DNA of 64,000 bases from Loripinus fragilis (GCA_964019695.1 OZ026530.1:36628835-36692834), one strand, 5' to 3'. Shown: positions 46,701 to 53,146, numbered from the stretch's first letter. Program-made: numbers and translations. Notes: generated from the sequence alone by a model not told the origin.

Positions 46701-49223
46701 TAAATCATACAATGTAGCACCTCAGAAAAAAAAACAATCAAATCAATTTCTAATGCACATGCAAATGTAACGCCACATCTTATTGCATACGTCATAAATT
46801 TGTGATATTTATATCCTGCGATATACTGTCGCAAACTCGACATCGTAATGTTACGTCGCTTTTCTTTGGCTTACAAATGATTTTATGCAGCTGGGAAGTG
46901 TTTTCCATGTATTTGGCAGCCGCTGGACGTAAGTGCAATATACTGCATGCGCTTGTCAGTGCATCAAAATGGGGACAGTCATATTCAAAATTCTCTTTTT
47001 GGGAGGTATGTCATCGGATACAGATGTTCGTTCGAAAATCACGTTTTACGGCTCTGTTTTAGAATTTAGAACTGCTTTCACATTACTCCTAATCATAAAA
47101 CAATGACCCCTCGCATTGCAGAGCTAACTGATTGCATCTGCAATAGTGTGACATTGACTTAAAATATCTGATAATAAGCGTGTTTATTAAATACTCACAT
47201 ATGCGGATCTAGAGCTTGGGAGAGGGGGTTAGGACTCGCCCTTTGATAAACCACAAAATTATAAAATTTCTTAACAATACTGGTCCGGATCCCCTGAAAA
47301 ATCACAAAGCTACCAAGCCAGCATTCAATGCTGTGCGATCATCGGCACGCATACGAAATGTTTCGCTGGCGGGCTGATGATGGCCCGCTTATATAGCTCA
47401 AATGCTTAAACCTCATATTTAAGTGATATAGACAATTGAAAGGACAAAATCTTATGTATTATATTTATATTTAAACACATGGAAGAGAAGGGGAAGCGAG
47501 TTCTACCTTGGATTCTATTGTTTCCAATTTGAATTATGTATCCCAGTCAGGGTTGGGTAACATAATGTTTTCTTTGTGCATCCATCTGTCTATTAATCCA
47601 GTCTATTAGACTGCCCGTCTATAATCGTGTTTAAGCTTTTGAGAGCAACTACTCCTACACTTTTATTGGGATCCTTCCGAAACTTTACATACGTTTAAGC
47701 TCAGAATATATGCATGAGATTTGGTTGTAATCCTCTAATCATTTTTGTCACTTTTTGGCAGATTGAACTTAGTCATTTTTGCTGAACTTCTGCCAAAGCA
47801 TAGAGACAATGGTCATCTTGTGAATGCATCTCCTCCTATAATATTTAGCCGGATCTTTAAAAAAAATTGCAGGTATTTTTGACAATGTCTGAAAATATGC
47901 AATAGATTTGGCTGTAATCCTCATATTACCTTTTGTCACTTTATGAGCAGTTTGAACTTATCTTTGGGTCGATTTTTATCAAAGGACTTAGACACTGGTA
48001 ACTCCTCCAACAGTTTTAGCAGGATCTTTTTAAAATTTGCGGATTTTTTGTTAAGATCTGAAAATATGCACGACAGTTGGCTATGAGGGTCTGGATGGGG
48101 GGTCTGGTATTCACTATTCATTAAAATTTTAGCCCATTATTCATCTCATTAAAAGTCTGGGTTATTAATTAAAATAAGACCAATTATTCATTAAAAGTAA
48201 AAAAGGTGGCAAAGAAATCTGACTATTCACTATTCATTATATTTTTCTTCAATCATTAAACAACAGGATTATTCATTATTTTTTAGGCCCTCAATATTCA
48301 CTATTCATTAATTTTTTGGCTCATTATTCACTATTCATTATTAAAAAAGGCCATTATTCACTAACCATTATACCCCATCCAGACCCTCGGCTATGCTCCC
48401 CCGATTATTTTTTGTCATTTTTTTTCAGTCTGAACCTCGTTTTGGGGGGATGGTCAACTTTTACTAAAGCATATATTCGCTTGGTATCTTGTGACCGCAT
48501 CTCCCCTAAAACGTTGCCCACATCATTTGAAAATGTCTGAAAATGTGCATGAGGTTTGGCTGTATATATGCTCAAAAGGCTTCAGGTTTTGTATATTTTG
48601 TTCTTGCGTACTAAGTAAACAAATGATTATAACCAGGGAATGCCACAACAACATACACAACGGTACCAGCTCACGACAGGATTTATTGTGGAATGAATTA
48701 CATGTATGCATGCGCGGATCTAGAACATTTTGGCAGAAGGGGTCAGACTTCAACAACGTTTTTTTTTTGTTGTTGTTTTTTTAGTTTAAGTAGGGGAGGA
48801 CCGATCAAAATACCACTATTAGCGGGCCATCAATAGCCCGCCAGCGAAACGGCAATTAAATGACGTTTCGCTGGCGTGCCATTGAATTCTGGCTTCGCAG
48901 CTTTGTAATTTTGAAGGGGATCTGGACCAGTATTGCTTAGAAACCTATATTTTTGCGATTTTCCAGGGAGGATCCAGACCCCATATCCCCCATCCCGTCT
49001 GGCTCCGCGCATGTCATGCCATTTCGTTTTCTTTTTCAGATATTCATTACTGGCAACAGCCGAAAAGCGTTTCCATAGAGATGGTTTAAACAGTCTGGAT
49101 TATAATGTGACATGGATTAACAATACTTCACTGTTCACACATATCATGGTAGACATAGGTCAGCCTCCATCTTGGTACTTTAATTATAGTATTTTACACT
49201 TCCTACGAAACTACTTGATGTGA
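19492..49223 (+). CDS. bre-4-like: beta-1,4-GalNAc/galactosyltransferase (bre-4/B4GALT family), six exons
   Basis: Joining 19492-19708, 29004-29236, 37254-37441, 42979-43101, 45872-45973 and 49040-49223 gives 1047 nt, 348 residues plus stop, with every junction in phase. The protein is a Golgi type II membrane enzyme that adds GalNAc or Gal from the UDP-sugar in beta-1,4 linkage to terminal GlcNAc on glycoproteins or glycolipids. Visible parts are a signal anchor (residues 10-26), a stem with two N-glycosylation sequons, [11 protein letters not shown] (112-122), the HDVD metal site (181-184), NMYTC (192-196), WGWGAEDDD (242-250), MIRH metal ligands (274-277) and the C-terminal DGLNSL/VDIG blocks. 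Family members are usually about 320-400 residues. Leu219 replaces the Tyr that favours UDP-Gal in vertebrate B4GALT1, which points to GalNAc transfer. An in-frame TGA at 19480 confirms the start. Confidence 0.9.
19752..19978. mobile_element. Palindromic MITE flanked by TA (copy 2)
   Basis: Same family as 2534-2756. The left end is CTGTCCTGCCAGCCAAGAGT. The right end on the other strand is CTGCCGTGCCAGCCAAGAAT. TA lies on both sides (19750-19751, 19979-19980). The central palindrome is CCTATCCTCAGGATAGG. It sits 43 bp past the exon 1 donor. The open frame running from exon 1 into it is intron read-through. Confidence 0.85.
20072..20960. repeat. Imperfect ~120-bp tandem repeat with CACCTGAGC lead
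   Basis: Begins TCTCACCTGAGCCGTGGGCT. Units then alternate AAAGAGTTGAATTTTGACCA, an ACCCCC/GGGCTGG block, GGCAAAATA and TGATATGCATTATGAC. About six degenerate units are present, with no coding content. Confidence 0.65.
20985..26375 (+). repeat. 97-bp satellite array, about 55 copies, in intron 1
   Basis: The unit reads GTGACTGGTGTCAGAGGTCG, CTATCAAAACACACTTATGT, CAATCACAAGTGTCAACAGT, ACACATGCGTTGACCTATAC, ATTGTGCATCTATACAG (97 bp). Because 97 is not a multiple of 3, each unit shifts frame and produces serial frames of 60-100 codons reading like [17 protein letters not shown]; these are artefacts. Copies differ at a few diagnostic sites (CGCT/CCCT, ACAC/ACAA, GTGCAT/GTAATC). A block near 21400-22260 is repeated near 23800-24645, about 25 units away. 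A foreign piece (CAGTGGGCTTTTGTCCGTTC) interrupts one unit at 24301. It ends in degenerate units near 26200-26375. Confidence 0.95.
26480..26926. mobile_element. MITE family C (CGCGGATCCAG ends) with nested retroelement tail
   Basis: Ends ATGCGCGGATCCAG and CTGGATCCGCGCAT are inverted. Inside are AGCAATACTGGTCCGGA and CCAAGCCAGCATTCAATGTT, as in the copies at 47200, 48710 and 53147. Between TAGGGTT and AGCAATACTGG, about 150 bp (26547-26697) match the Penelope-like tail at 56608-56740, so that tail inserted into this MITE. Confidence 0.75.
27070..27655 (-). mobile_element. Penelope-like reverse transcriptase fragment
   Basis: Read from 27655 down, it gives [18 protein letters not shown] and a KRD..FEI.NFPF block, the same order as 55470-55700. 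It then runs into [14 protein letters not shown] and PQKKYRLE, whose preceding part also occurs at 13500-13565. Several stops interrupt it. It lies antisense in intron 1. Confidence 0.7.
28140..28172. repeat. CA microsatellite
   Basis: About 13 uninterrupted AC dinucleotides after an A-run, with no gene context. Confidence 0.9.
28399..28545. mobile_element. Hairpin element (about 147 bp)
   Basis: CATTGGTGTTCAGTGG at the left is mirrored by CCAATGAACACCAATG at the right. CCCAACCCTCGGG/CCCTCGGGTTGGG and CCACCGTTC.GTGGGAAAC/GTTTCCCACTGGAACGGTGG also pair. Confidence 0.75.
28598..28965 (+). repeat. Dispersed repeat block ending near exon 2
   Basis: 28598-28765 (GTCGGTCGCACGCTAGTCGC, TTACGTCACCATGTCGCATC, CAGTGGTGAGCAAGAAAAA) matches 36657-36820. 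28810-28890 matches 34640-34735. 28903-28965 is the GGTGATCCTCGG repeat. The block ends about 40 bp before the exon 2 acceptor. Confidence 0.65.
29004..29236 (+). CDS. bre-4-like: Exon 2: start of the catalytic domain
   Basis: Encodes the end of codon 73 to residue 150. The acceptor is TTTTTGCATTCCAG and the donor GTAAGT at 29237. [18 protein letters not shown] is the family hallmark at the start of the GT-A fold, with the cysteine two residues after Ser103 equivalent to Cys134 of bovine B4GALT1. PVLQQQ and FRIFVVEQ follow. It ends in phase 0. Confidence 0.93.
29785..30510. repeat. ~162-bp tandem repeat in intron 2
   Basis: AAGATGGCGTCCAAGATGGC recurs at about 30005, 30169 and 30330, with a weaker copy near 30487. 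Each unit carries TTTAGAGNCTAAATGATACA and TTAAAATGGAACATT. The leading part (29870-30020) is found inverted at 33505-33660 in the same intron. Confidence 0.75.
30995..32760. repeat. Degenerate ~32-bp minisatellite in intron 2
   Basis: Units resemble GGTGCAACTGTAACAGACAT plus GCCTGCTGGTC and repeat about every 31-33 bp. The right part changes to TGGTGTGGAGCCTCACTATA plus GGTCATGCCTTC with the same period. Divergence between units is high. The 60-125 codon frames on both strands are products of the repeat. Confidence 0.75.
32772..33017. mobile_element. MITE family H (246 bp)
   Basis: GGGCCCAAAATTCCAATGCT, then TCCTTAAAGTTAAGGAAGAC on the left. Mirrored arms TTAAGTCTTCCTTAACTTTA and GGAAGCATTGTTATTTTGGG end in GGGCCC at 33017. 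A right-truncated relative is at 52633-52835. Confidence 0.8.
33170..33720 (-). repeat. Inverted relative of the 29785-30510 repeat
   Basis: ATCTTGGACGCCATCTTGGA, a CCAGAGTGGCATCACTCGG block and AAATCAAGTTCCAGGTCC are the reverse complement of 29870-30020. Both lie in intron 2, so the pre-mRNA could fold into a long stem. Confidence 0.65.
34800..35300 (+). repeat. Dispersed repeat ending in a ~150-bp hairpin
   Basis: 34835-35045 matches 17480-17680 on the other strand. 35140-35290 is an inverted repeat: GAATACTTCGGGTCTCTTGC pairs with GCAAGAGACCCGAAGTATT, flanked by AATTTTTGGAAGGTTCATG and its partner. A C-run follows at 35440-35457. Confidence 0.7.
35490..35930 (+). repeat. Diverged dispersed repeat (pair with 37945-38360)
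   Basis: Shares TTCTGGTTGGTTTATT, a GTTACAGAAAATATATAGC block, TTTTCAGCCTATTTTGGCGG and CATCTTGGTC in the same order as 37945-38360. It lies in intron 2. No coding content. Confidence 0.5.
36305..36966. repeat. Repeat cluster upstream of exon 3
   Basis: 36305-36370 (CGCACACCAGATCGGGATTT) matches 27680-27745. 36657-36820 matches 28598-28765. 36830-36960 is an inverted repeat (GTGAGGATGGGATAGAAAAA against TTTTCCATCCCACCCTCAC). Confidence 0.65.
36968..37234. mobile_element. MITE family A, ending 19 bp before exon 3
   Basis: Left end GAGCCGCAGCATGAGGTTTC and right end AAATCACATGTCACGGCTC are inverted. A GTGGTATGTGC(A/G)AC motif is repeated three times near the left end (about 36990-37040). The right end leaves only CAATTATATTTTTAATACAG as branch and acceptor context for exon 3. 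Confidence 0.8.
37254..37441 (+). CDS. bre-4-like: Exon 3: donor-sugar and metal-binding core
   Basis: Residues 151-212 and two bases of codon 213. The acceptor is TTTTTAATACAG and the donor GTAAGT at 37442. [19 protein letters not shown] leads into [12 protein letters not shown] (residues 176-187). Asp184 is the equivalent of the Mn-binding Asp254 of bovine B4GALT1, and Cys177 and Cys196 match the Cys247-Cys266 disulfide pair. [12 protein letters not shown] is also a family signature. Confidence 0.95.
37463..37698. mobile_element. MITE family B (236 bp), AATT target duplication
   Basis: Inverted ends GGGCCACATCGCGAGAAAAC and GTTTTCTCGCGACAAGGCCC, with AATT on both sides (37459-37462, 37699-37702). 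The interior GCGCTGATCAGACTGCGCGG and CGCAGGCTGGTCTGCGCC is shared with family A. It starts 21 bp after the exon 3 donor. Confidence 0.85.
37945..38360 (+). repeat. Diverged dispersed repeat (pair with 35490-35930)
   Basis: GGTTGCTATGGTAACAAAAA, GAGAAATCGCCACTTTGGAC and TCTCAGCCTGTTTTGGCGGC follow the same order as in the other copy. It is in intron 3. Confidence 0.5.
38750..38885. mobile_element. MITE family C, truncated
   Basis: CCAGGATCCCCTGCCCC, then TAGCAATACTTGTCCGGATC and AAGCCAGCATTCAATGTTG, match the left half of family C. Confidence 0.65.
38885..39700 (-). mobile_element. Penelope-like reverse transcriptase fragment in intron 3
   Basis: On the minus strand it reads, with stops, [45 protein letters not shown], then an open stretch (39251-39012) with [13 protein letters not shown] and RYLDDILNI. 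These are RT blocks in the same order as in 54990-55700. It is antisense to the host gene and cannot encode a full protein. Confidence 0.85.
39758..41010 (-). repeat. Foldback-type repeat, split copy
   Basis: 39758-39846 and 40794-41010 together match the reverse complement of 5735-6015, including AACCACTAGTGGTTTA at 40937. The two halves are separated by the inverted-end element at 39847-40793. Confidence 0.7.
39847..40793. mobile_element. Nested inverted-end DNA element (947 bp)
   Basis: Starts GGACCTCGGACAGTCTT and ends AAACTGTCCGAGGTCC, a 14-15 bp perfect inverted terminus. It interrupts the foldback repeat between ...CTAGTTTAATAAA and TTCCATAATAC. No transposase frame. A clear target duplication is not visible. 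Confidence 0.75.
41011..42611. other. No feature recognised within intron 3
   Basis: No exon-like segment with family similarity and no clear repeat was found in this part of intron 3. Confidence 0.4.
42612..42925 (+). mobile_element. tRNA-derived SINE
   Basis: The head has an A box (GTAGCGCAGTCTGG), a BOX B (GAGTTCGATCC) and a TGTTAA anticodon-loop-like segment. It is followed by a non-tRNA body (GGTTGTTGGCAGTTACAAGT, GGAAAAGTGTGGTTAGGTGA) and an A-rich tail (AACAAAACAAG). Transcribed by RNA polymerase III and moved by a partner LINE, if ever active. It ends about 54 bp before exon 4. Confidence 0.75.
42979..43101 (+). CDS. bre-4-like: Exon 4: donor-specificity residue and acceptor loop
   Basis: Completes Glu213 and encodes residues 214-253 plus two bases of codon 254. 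Acceptor TATTGCTCCAG, donor GTAAGT at 43102. [13 protein letters not shown] (214-226) aligns with LPYVQYFGG of B4GALT1, so Leu219 (42995-42997) takes the place of Tyr289. [16 protein letters not shown] (239-254) is the flexible-loop and acceptor-binding motif of the family. Confidence 0.95.
43453..44818. mobile_element. Element with ~180-bp inverted ends in intron 4
   Basis: AACTCCGTTCAGAAATTGTG at the left pairs with CAATTTATGAACGGAGTT at the right. Further inward, GTTTTTCGCAGTTCCCGCTT, TTTTAGGTCCTACATCGCT and GCCCTGATATCTTGG each have a partner (44640-44810). The ~1 kb middle has no transposase-like frame. Confidence 0.75.
44949..45052. repeat. Hairpin repeat (about 104 bp)
   Basis: TGCATTAACATTTGCCAGGT pairs with ACTTGACAAGTGTTAATGCA, and GTTTGAGTGC with GTGCTCAAAT. 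It lies about 80 bp before the ribozyme repeat. Confidence 0.65.
45134..45179 (+). ncRNA. Type I hammerhead ribozyme, copy 1
   Basis: Stem I 5' strand GGGTCA (45134-45139), core CTGATGA (45140-45146), stem II arm and loop AGCATAATTGGCC, core GAAA (45160-45163), short stem III ACTA/TAGT, cleavage after GTC (45173), stem I 3' strand TGGCCC (45174-45179). Stem I pairs completely (one G-U). An outer stem GCAT/ATGC (45127-45130 with 45187-45190) would close an internal loop, as in natural type I ribozymes. The first stem II pair is A-C instead of the usual G-C, and stem II is short, so activity may be reduced. Confidence 0.65.
45390..45435 (+). ncRNA. Type I hammerhead ribozyme, copy 2
   Basis: Same layout: GGGTCA (45390-45395), CTGATGA (45396-45402), stem II AGCC-TAATT-GGCA, GAAA (45416-45419), stem III ACTA/TAGT, cleavage after GTC (45429), TGGCCC (45430-45435). 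Stem II has three G-C pairs here, but an A-A mismatch next to the core. It differs from copy 1 at two positions, both in stem II. Confidence 0.65.
45872..45973 (+). CDS. bre-4-like: Exon 5: metal ligands Met274 and His277
   Basis: Completes Arg254, encodes residues 255-287 and two bases of codon 288. Acceptor ATATTGTACAG, donor GTTAGC at 45974 (weaker than the GTAAGT donors of exons 1-4). [18 protein letters not shown] matches the vertebrate block ending CRMIRH. Met274 and His277 are the equivalents of the Mn ligands Met344 and His347. The usual Cys before Arg-Met is Tyr here. Confidence 0.95.
46011..46136. mobile_element. MITE family B, short copy, ATTT target duplication
   Basis: Ends GGGCCGCGACACGAAACCC and GGTTTTCTCACGGTGAGGCCC are inverted, and ATTT lies on both sides (46007-46010, 46137-46140). 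Only about half of the full-length family B sequence remains. It starts 37 bp after the exon 5 donor. Confidence 0.8.
46390..46625 (-). mobile_element. Penelope-like tail fragment, antisense
   Basis: TGATCAGGAAATACTACAAT and CACACTACAGACTAACCAA are the reverse complement of the tail at 56690-56740 (GTATTTCCTGATCA). Further sequence matches more weakly. Confidence 0.55.
46800..47065. repeat. Inverted copy of the 8046-8450 element
   Basis: TATCCTGCGATATACTGTCG at 46811 and GGGAGGTATGTCATCGGATA at 47000 match the two ends of the 8046-8450 element in the opposite order. Confidence 0.6.
47200..47405. mobile_element. MITE family C, 5' part
   Basis: ATGCGGATCTAGAGCTTGGG, AACAATACTGGTCCGGATCC, AAGCCAGCATTCAATGCTG and the inner hairpin GCGGGCTGATGATGGCCCGC. 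The right end is lost. Confidence 0.7.
47630..48600 (+). repeat. ~172-bp tandem repeat, interrupted by a MITE
   Basis: Units contain ACTCCTCCNACANTTTTAGC, then GGATCTTT, CTGAAAATATGCA and TTGTCACTTT.TGAGCAG. Successive units start near 47646, 47829 and 48001. The array resumes after the insertion at 48389. Relatives occur at 50375-50440 and 60783-61110. Confidence 0.7.
48085..48388. mobile_element. 304-bp MITE with GGCTAT target duplication
   Basis: Sixteen-base perfect inverted ends GAGGGTCTGGATGGGG (48085-48100) and CCCCATCCAGACCCTC (48373-48388). GGCTAT is duplicated on both sides (48079-48084 and 48389-48394). The interior is built from degenerate ATTCACTATTCATTA units. Removing it and one GGCTAT restores the reading of the surrounding tandem repeat, so the boundaries are secure. 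Confidence 0.92.
48710..49012. mobile_element. MITE family C, ending 27 bp before exon 6
   Basis: Left end ATGCGCGGATCTAGAACAT, right end GGCTCCGCGCAT. Inner inverted blocks GCGGGCCATCAATAGCCCGC and GCGAAACGGCAATT/AATGACGTTTCGC are present. AGTATTGCTTAGAAACC is the family block in reverse orientation. Confidence 0.8.
49040..49223 (+). CDS. bre-4-like: Exon 6: C-terminal end and stop
   Basis: Completes Arg288 and encodes residues 289-348, stop TGA at 49221-49223. Acceptor [24 protein letters not shown] and [13 protein letters not shown] match the C-terminus of the family (DGLNSLTY and VDIGTP in B4GALT1). A 15-residue tail rich in Tyr, Phe and Leu follows the usual end. NVT and NNTS give further N-glycosylation sequons. 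Confidence 0.93.
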
Positions 49224-49258
49224 TACATGTCGTCATAGGGCCAGTTGAGTTAACATTT

Positions 49259-49495
49259 GTGCCGCGACACGTGATTTCCAACAATGTGGTATTTTGACAA
49301 GTGTAGACTCAGACGAGCTTGTGCAGCCTCCTTTTAAGCTTAGAAACTCCAAATGACGTCCAGCTAGTAGCATAACACTCGTAGAGTATTCAAGTATGAA
49401 GCAAAGGCTCTGATCAGACTGCGCGTACGCGCAGGCTGGTCTGAGGCTTTGCTGGTCGCACATACCACATCGTTGGAAATCTCATGTCGCGGCTC
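49259..49495. mobile_element. MITE family A (237 bp) in the presumed 3' UTR
   Basis: Ends GTGCCGCGACACGTGATTTC and GAAATCTCATGTCGCGGCTC, with ATTT on both sides (49255-49258, 49496-49499). Full core AAGGCTCTGATCAGACTGCG is present. It begins 35 bp after the stop codon. Confidence 0.85.
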
Positions 49496-49639
49496 ATTTG
49501 AGCGTAACGTTGCGATAATTTTCTTATCCATCAGTTTAAAAATGTGCTTTGAGTGCTTATTGAGACGGTTATTTTGAGTATCCATAGTACATGTGAGGTT
49601 AAGAAATAAGCACATAATTTTCTAAACGAATATTGTGAA

Positions 49640-49870
49640 TCATCACAGAGAAACAATCAAATCAAATTAACACACTATGGTGAAACAAAGAAAAGTGCTA
49701 ATGCTCTCAGATAGTCAGAGCTAAATAAAACCTCAAGTTGAGCTACGGTGGGCCCAGCCAAGGACAAGCATTAGGCATCAACAAGCTGACTAAAGCTCTA
49801 CGCAAGGGCCGTCATTGAGTCTGAGGCCTGACCCACAAGCCTTTATAACTTTACATACACACAAAGAAGG
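49640..49870 (-). mobile_element. Penelope-like tail, antisense
   Basis: GAGAAACAATCAAATCAAAT, AACACACTATGGTGAAAC, GAGCTACGGTGGGCCCAGC and CGTCATTGAGTCTGAGGCCT are the reverse complement of the tails at 1-1260. An AATAAA at 49724-49729 lies in it and could serve the upstream gene as a poly(A) signal; that is speculative. Confidence 0.75.
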
Positions 49871-50744
49871 AATATAAACCCAAACCCAGAGCAATAGCCC
49901 CACAAGATGTCTGTACGTTGATATTTTACGGTTCTTTTCAGCGCTCAAACCATATGTTAAATTTGTTGGATAAGAAAATGTTTACATTTGTGCGCTGAAA
50001 AAATGTGTTAATCTAAACTATTGTAATATTATCGTGGTCTCACAGCTAGACCAATTTATTTTACGTGTTTTTCCATTTGTCATACGGAGCTTATAATTCC
50101 CTATTGCCAAACAGCTGATTTTCTTTATAAAGTTATTTTTCAAAAAAAACTTTTATGAATAACGCCAGAGTTTCAAACAGTCCAGACCAAGATCATTTCC
50201 ATCATTTTGTTGTGCCAAATCTCTGTCCAAATTGTAATCTGACGTTTTTTTGTACCCGCCTTTTCAAAGAAAAGTGATAGACATATTATTCGGCATTCCA
50301 TCCTCCCGTCTATCCGTACATCCATATATCCGTCCTTCAATCCATCCGCCCCCTTCAAGTCGTAGGTACCTTGTGTTGGTAGCTCCTCCTACAGTGTAAT
50401 GCCAATTCCTTTGAAACCTTACAGGTGTTTATGTAGCAAACCACTCTTTTTCGGAGGCCCCAGAGCCGGTCAAAGGGTGCACTAAGATAAATTCTATTTG
50501 CGACCAGTTTCAACCATAAAGGCCATTTCTTGTCAATCTAAATCAGGATTAGAGAAGTTTTTTGTGGCTTCTAGAGAAATACAACACTAACATTGATGTA
50601 ACATAATAAGGTTACTAGCATAGAAATATTCTCGAAACCCACTTTTTTACGGCAATTTTTACGACAAAATGTACCAAGTCTGATAGCCCTGCTGGACAGT
50701 GTGCACGAGCAAGCTGATGAGATCTCGCTTAATCATCACGGATG
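49871..50744. other. No gene; one short tandem-repeat relic
   Basis: GTAGCTCCTCCTACAGTGTA and TTTGAAACCTTACAGG at 50380-50425 belong to the ~172-bp repeat family. Nothing else is recognised. Confidence 0.4.
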
Positions 50745-50865
50745 TAATACCAAATTCGCTATTTTTGCTAGCGACTGGGACGGTACTGCGTAAAGCTGTT
50801 ATCGACCGAGGAGTACGGCTTGCGACCGGTCGGTACGGCTGTCGGTATAGGGGGATCACGAGTTG
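50745..50865 (+). repeat. Repeat arm, inverted partner at 60310-60425
   Basis: ATACCAAATTCGCTATTTTT, GGACGGTACTGCGTAAAGCT and GAGGAGTACGGCTTGCGACC are the reverse complement of the segment at 60310-60425. The two arms are about 9.5 kb apart. Confidence 0.8.
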
Positions 50866-51164
50866 AACGCTTCTAGAGGGGTCATAGCGTATGTTTTATC
50901 GTCTACACACGCTATTGAGTTTTTTCAAGAGGACATGTGCTATTTGTCTGATTAGTTATTTAGAGTTTGTGACTTAAAAAAACACTATAAATTACAGGTT
51001 CTCTCGAAAAATCCAGTTTTCATAGATAACATTTATCTAACGTATTAAGAATGATGCAAAAACAACGAAACGCCCTATATATGTTATTTGTCATTTGAGC
51101 TTCTTCAGTCAAGTGCGAATTGCATATTTTTTTGCACTATGGGAGATTTTATGGACCCTAGAAA

Positions 51165-51250
51165 AATGCCATGATACGGCTGTCAACTACCAGTGATACG
51201 GCTGTCGAGGATTTCATATTCTGAATGATACGGCTGTCGACGAGATATGA
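51165..51250. repeat. Three copies of GATACGGCTGTCRA
   Basis: GATACGGCTGTCAAC, GATACGGCTGTCGAGG and GATACGGCTGTCGACG occur at about 51174, 51204 and 51229. The same TACGGCTGTCG motif is in the arm at 50830-50845. Confidence 0.7.
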
Positions 51251-52361
51251 AAAATATCTATCATGCACTGGGCTTAAAATACACGATTTATTCTATGGTT
51301 ATATCTGAAATTTGTTTTTTCAGGCAGTTTCCACTAGCAGCAATGAACGAAATTGTAGGTTTTATGCGGATTGGTATCTAAAAGGCTCAACATTCACAAA
51401 TAATAACTACATTCCATCTCTCCCATATATTTAAATCCACACAGCAGGTCAGTGAAGCAAACTCATAGGTTAAAGTGTATGTTCATGCTTTTTAACATTT
51501 TACTTTAATCACAAATAAATATTTTGTTATGGACTAATTTTACTTTCACAGATCATTTATCCATCTAGTTAGTTAATTACAGAAGCTTTTATAGCCCTTC
51601 TAGGAGCAGCCATCTTACAGCTATTGGCACACATTAACCTGAGTTAACCTCAATATGCTGGTCTGCCAAATGATGGAAGGGGCACCTTTCAGTCAATTTC
51701 TTTATTTCAATATTGGATAATGGGTATTCCGTTTTAATTACAATCAACAGCCAAATCAATGCAAATTAAAATGTAACAACTGTCAAACGAAAAGTATTTT
51801 GTTTTTCAATAAGTTTCGTTTGATTTTATTCTGTCTTTTTGTTAGCAAAATGAAGAAAAGTGTTACAAAATATGTCGTCTGCAATAGTAATAATTAGTGC
51901 TTTAAGACTTAAATTTTAGGAATAATTACTAAATATGGACCAAGTATAAAAATATACTCATCAATGCACACACTGCTAAAAGCATTACTCTGAAACATTG
52001 TTATTTTTTACCTTTTGACTGATTTATAATTCTGCTTTGGTAGTGTGTAAGCAGGTGGAAGTGATTCCAGTTTTGGTGTGTAGAGATTATTGACCTGAGA
52101 ATGACCAGACTCCCATTAAGAAGCAAAGTGATAAATTATAGGCTAATAGAAGGGAATTCACAAACATTGAATGAGGGATTATTCCTGCCATACTGTAAAC
52201 TCTAAATTAATTGCATTTAAAAAAAAGTGAGAATTATCCCTTTAAGATCGACTTTGGGCGTAAAATTGTAAGCATTTTCTAATCCATCAGTTTTAACATA
52301 CGTTTTGGTGCTCAAAAGAAGCGCCTGAATGAGACGGTTATTTTGAGTACCAACAGCATAT
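51251..52361. other. No feature recognised
   Basis: AT-rich intergenic sequence. A GAGACGGTTATTTTGAGTAC motif near 52331 recurs elsewhere in the window. Confidence 0.4.
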
Positions 52362-52595
52362 GAGCCGTGACATGTGATTTCCAACAATGTGGCATTTTGA
52401 CAAGTGTAGACTCAGACAATCCTGTGCAGCCTCATTTAACTTAGAAATTCCAAATGATGTTCAGTCTGTAGCTTAACAGTAATAGAATACTTAAGCGACT
52501 AGCAAAGCCTCTGATCAGTCTGCGCATATGCACAGGCGGGGCTGAGCCTTTGCTGATCGCACAAACCACATTGTTGGAAATCCAATGCCGCGGCT
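52362..52595. mobile_element. MITE family A (234 bp)
   Basis: Ends GAGCCGTGACATGTGATTTC and GAAATCCAATGCCGCGGCTC. The core CCTCTGATCAGTCTGCGC is present. Confidence 0.8.
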
Positions 52596-52632
52596 CAATT
52601 ATGTTTTGGTTACCCTCTATAAACTTAAAACA

Positions 52633-52835
52633 TGGCCCAAAATTACAATACCTCCTTATTGTTAAGGAAGACTTAGGTTGAGTATTGATATTTCAACATG
52701 CTATATATTAAATGCTAAATAAATTGACAGGATTGTGGCCAAAGATATCTTTGTGAGCTACAGAAAAAATGAAACTATTTTGTTTTTACTCAGTTTGAAA
52801 CGTTATTTTTGTCATCCTATACAATCAATACTTGA
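52633..52835. mobile_element. MITE family H, right-truncated
   Basis: GGCCCAAAATTACAATACCT, then TTAAGGAAGACTTAGG and GAGTATTGATATTTCAACAT match 32772-32845. The inner right side ends at CAATACTTGAT, and the terminal arm is missing. Confidence 0.7.
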
Positions 52836-53146
52836 TAAAAACTGCAAAATCTATGTTAAAGGAATAGGATTGCAAATAAGTGTAGAAACTATTGAAGAAT
52901 GATGTTGGAAAAACATGGCACTTCAAGTTTAAATCCAAAAAAAGAAAGAAAAAAAAATATTAAGGCTAGGTGAGCCATTTCAAAAAATTAACGTTGGCGT
53001 AAAGCATTTTTGAGGAGGCGGGATGAGCACAGAACTTCAAGCCTTTGTGGAGTGAGCACATTTCTAAACAAATTATCTCCTGCACAAAACGCTTATTTTA
53101 AAAAAAGCGAGCATCCATTTACAAACTGTAAGGTTAAAATAATTGC

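Noticed and set aside
47365..47395. CTGATGATGGCCCGC as a hammerhead core
   Set aside because: It is the internal hairpin of a family C MITE and has no GAAA segment.
50705..50725. CTGATGAGATCTCGC as a further hammerhead core
   Set aside because: No GAAA and no cleavage-site context follow at the right distance, and no stem I can be formed.
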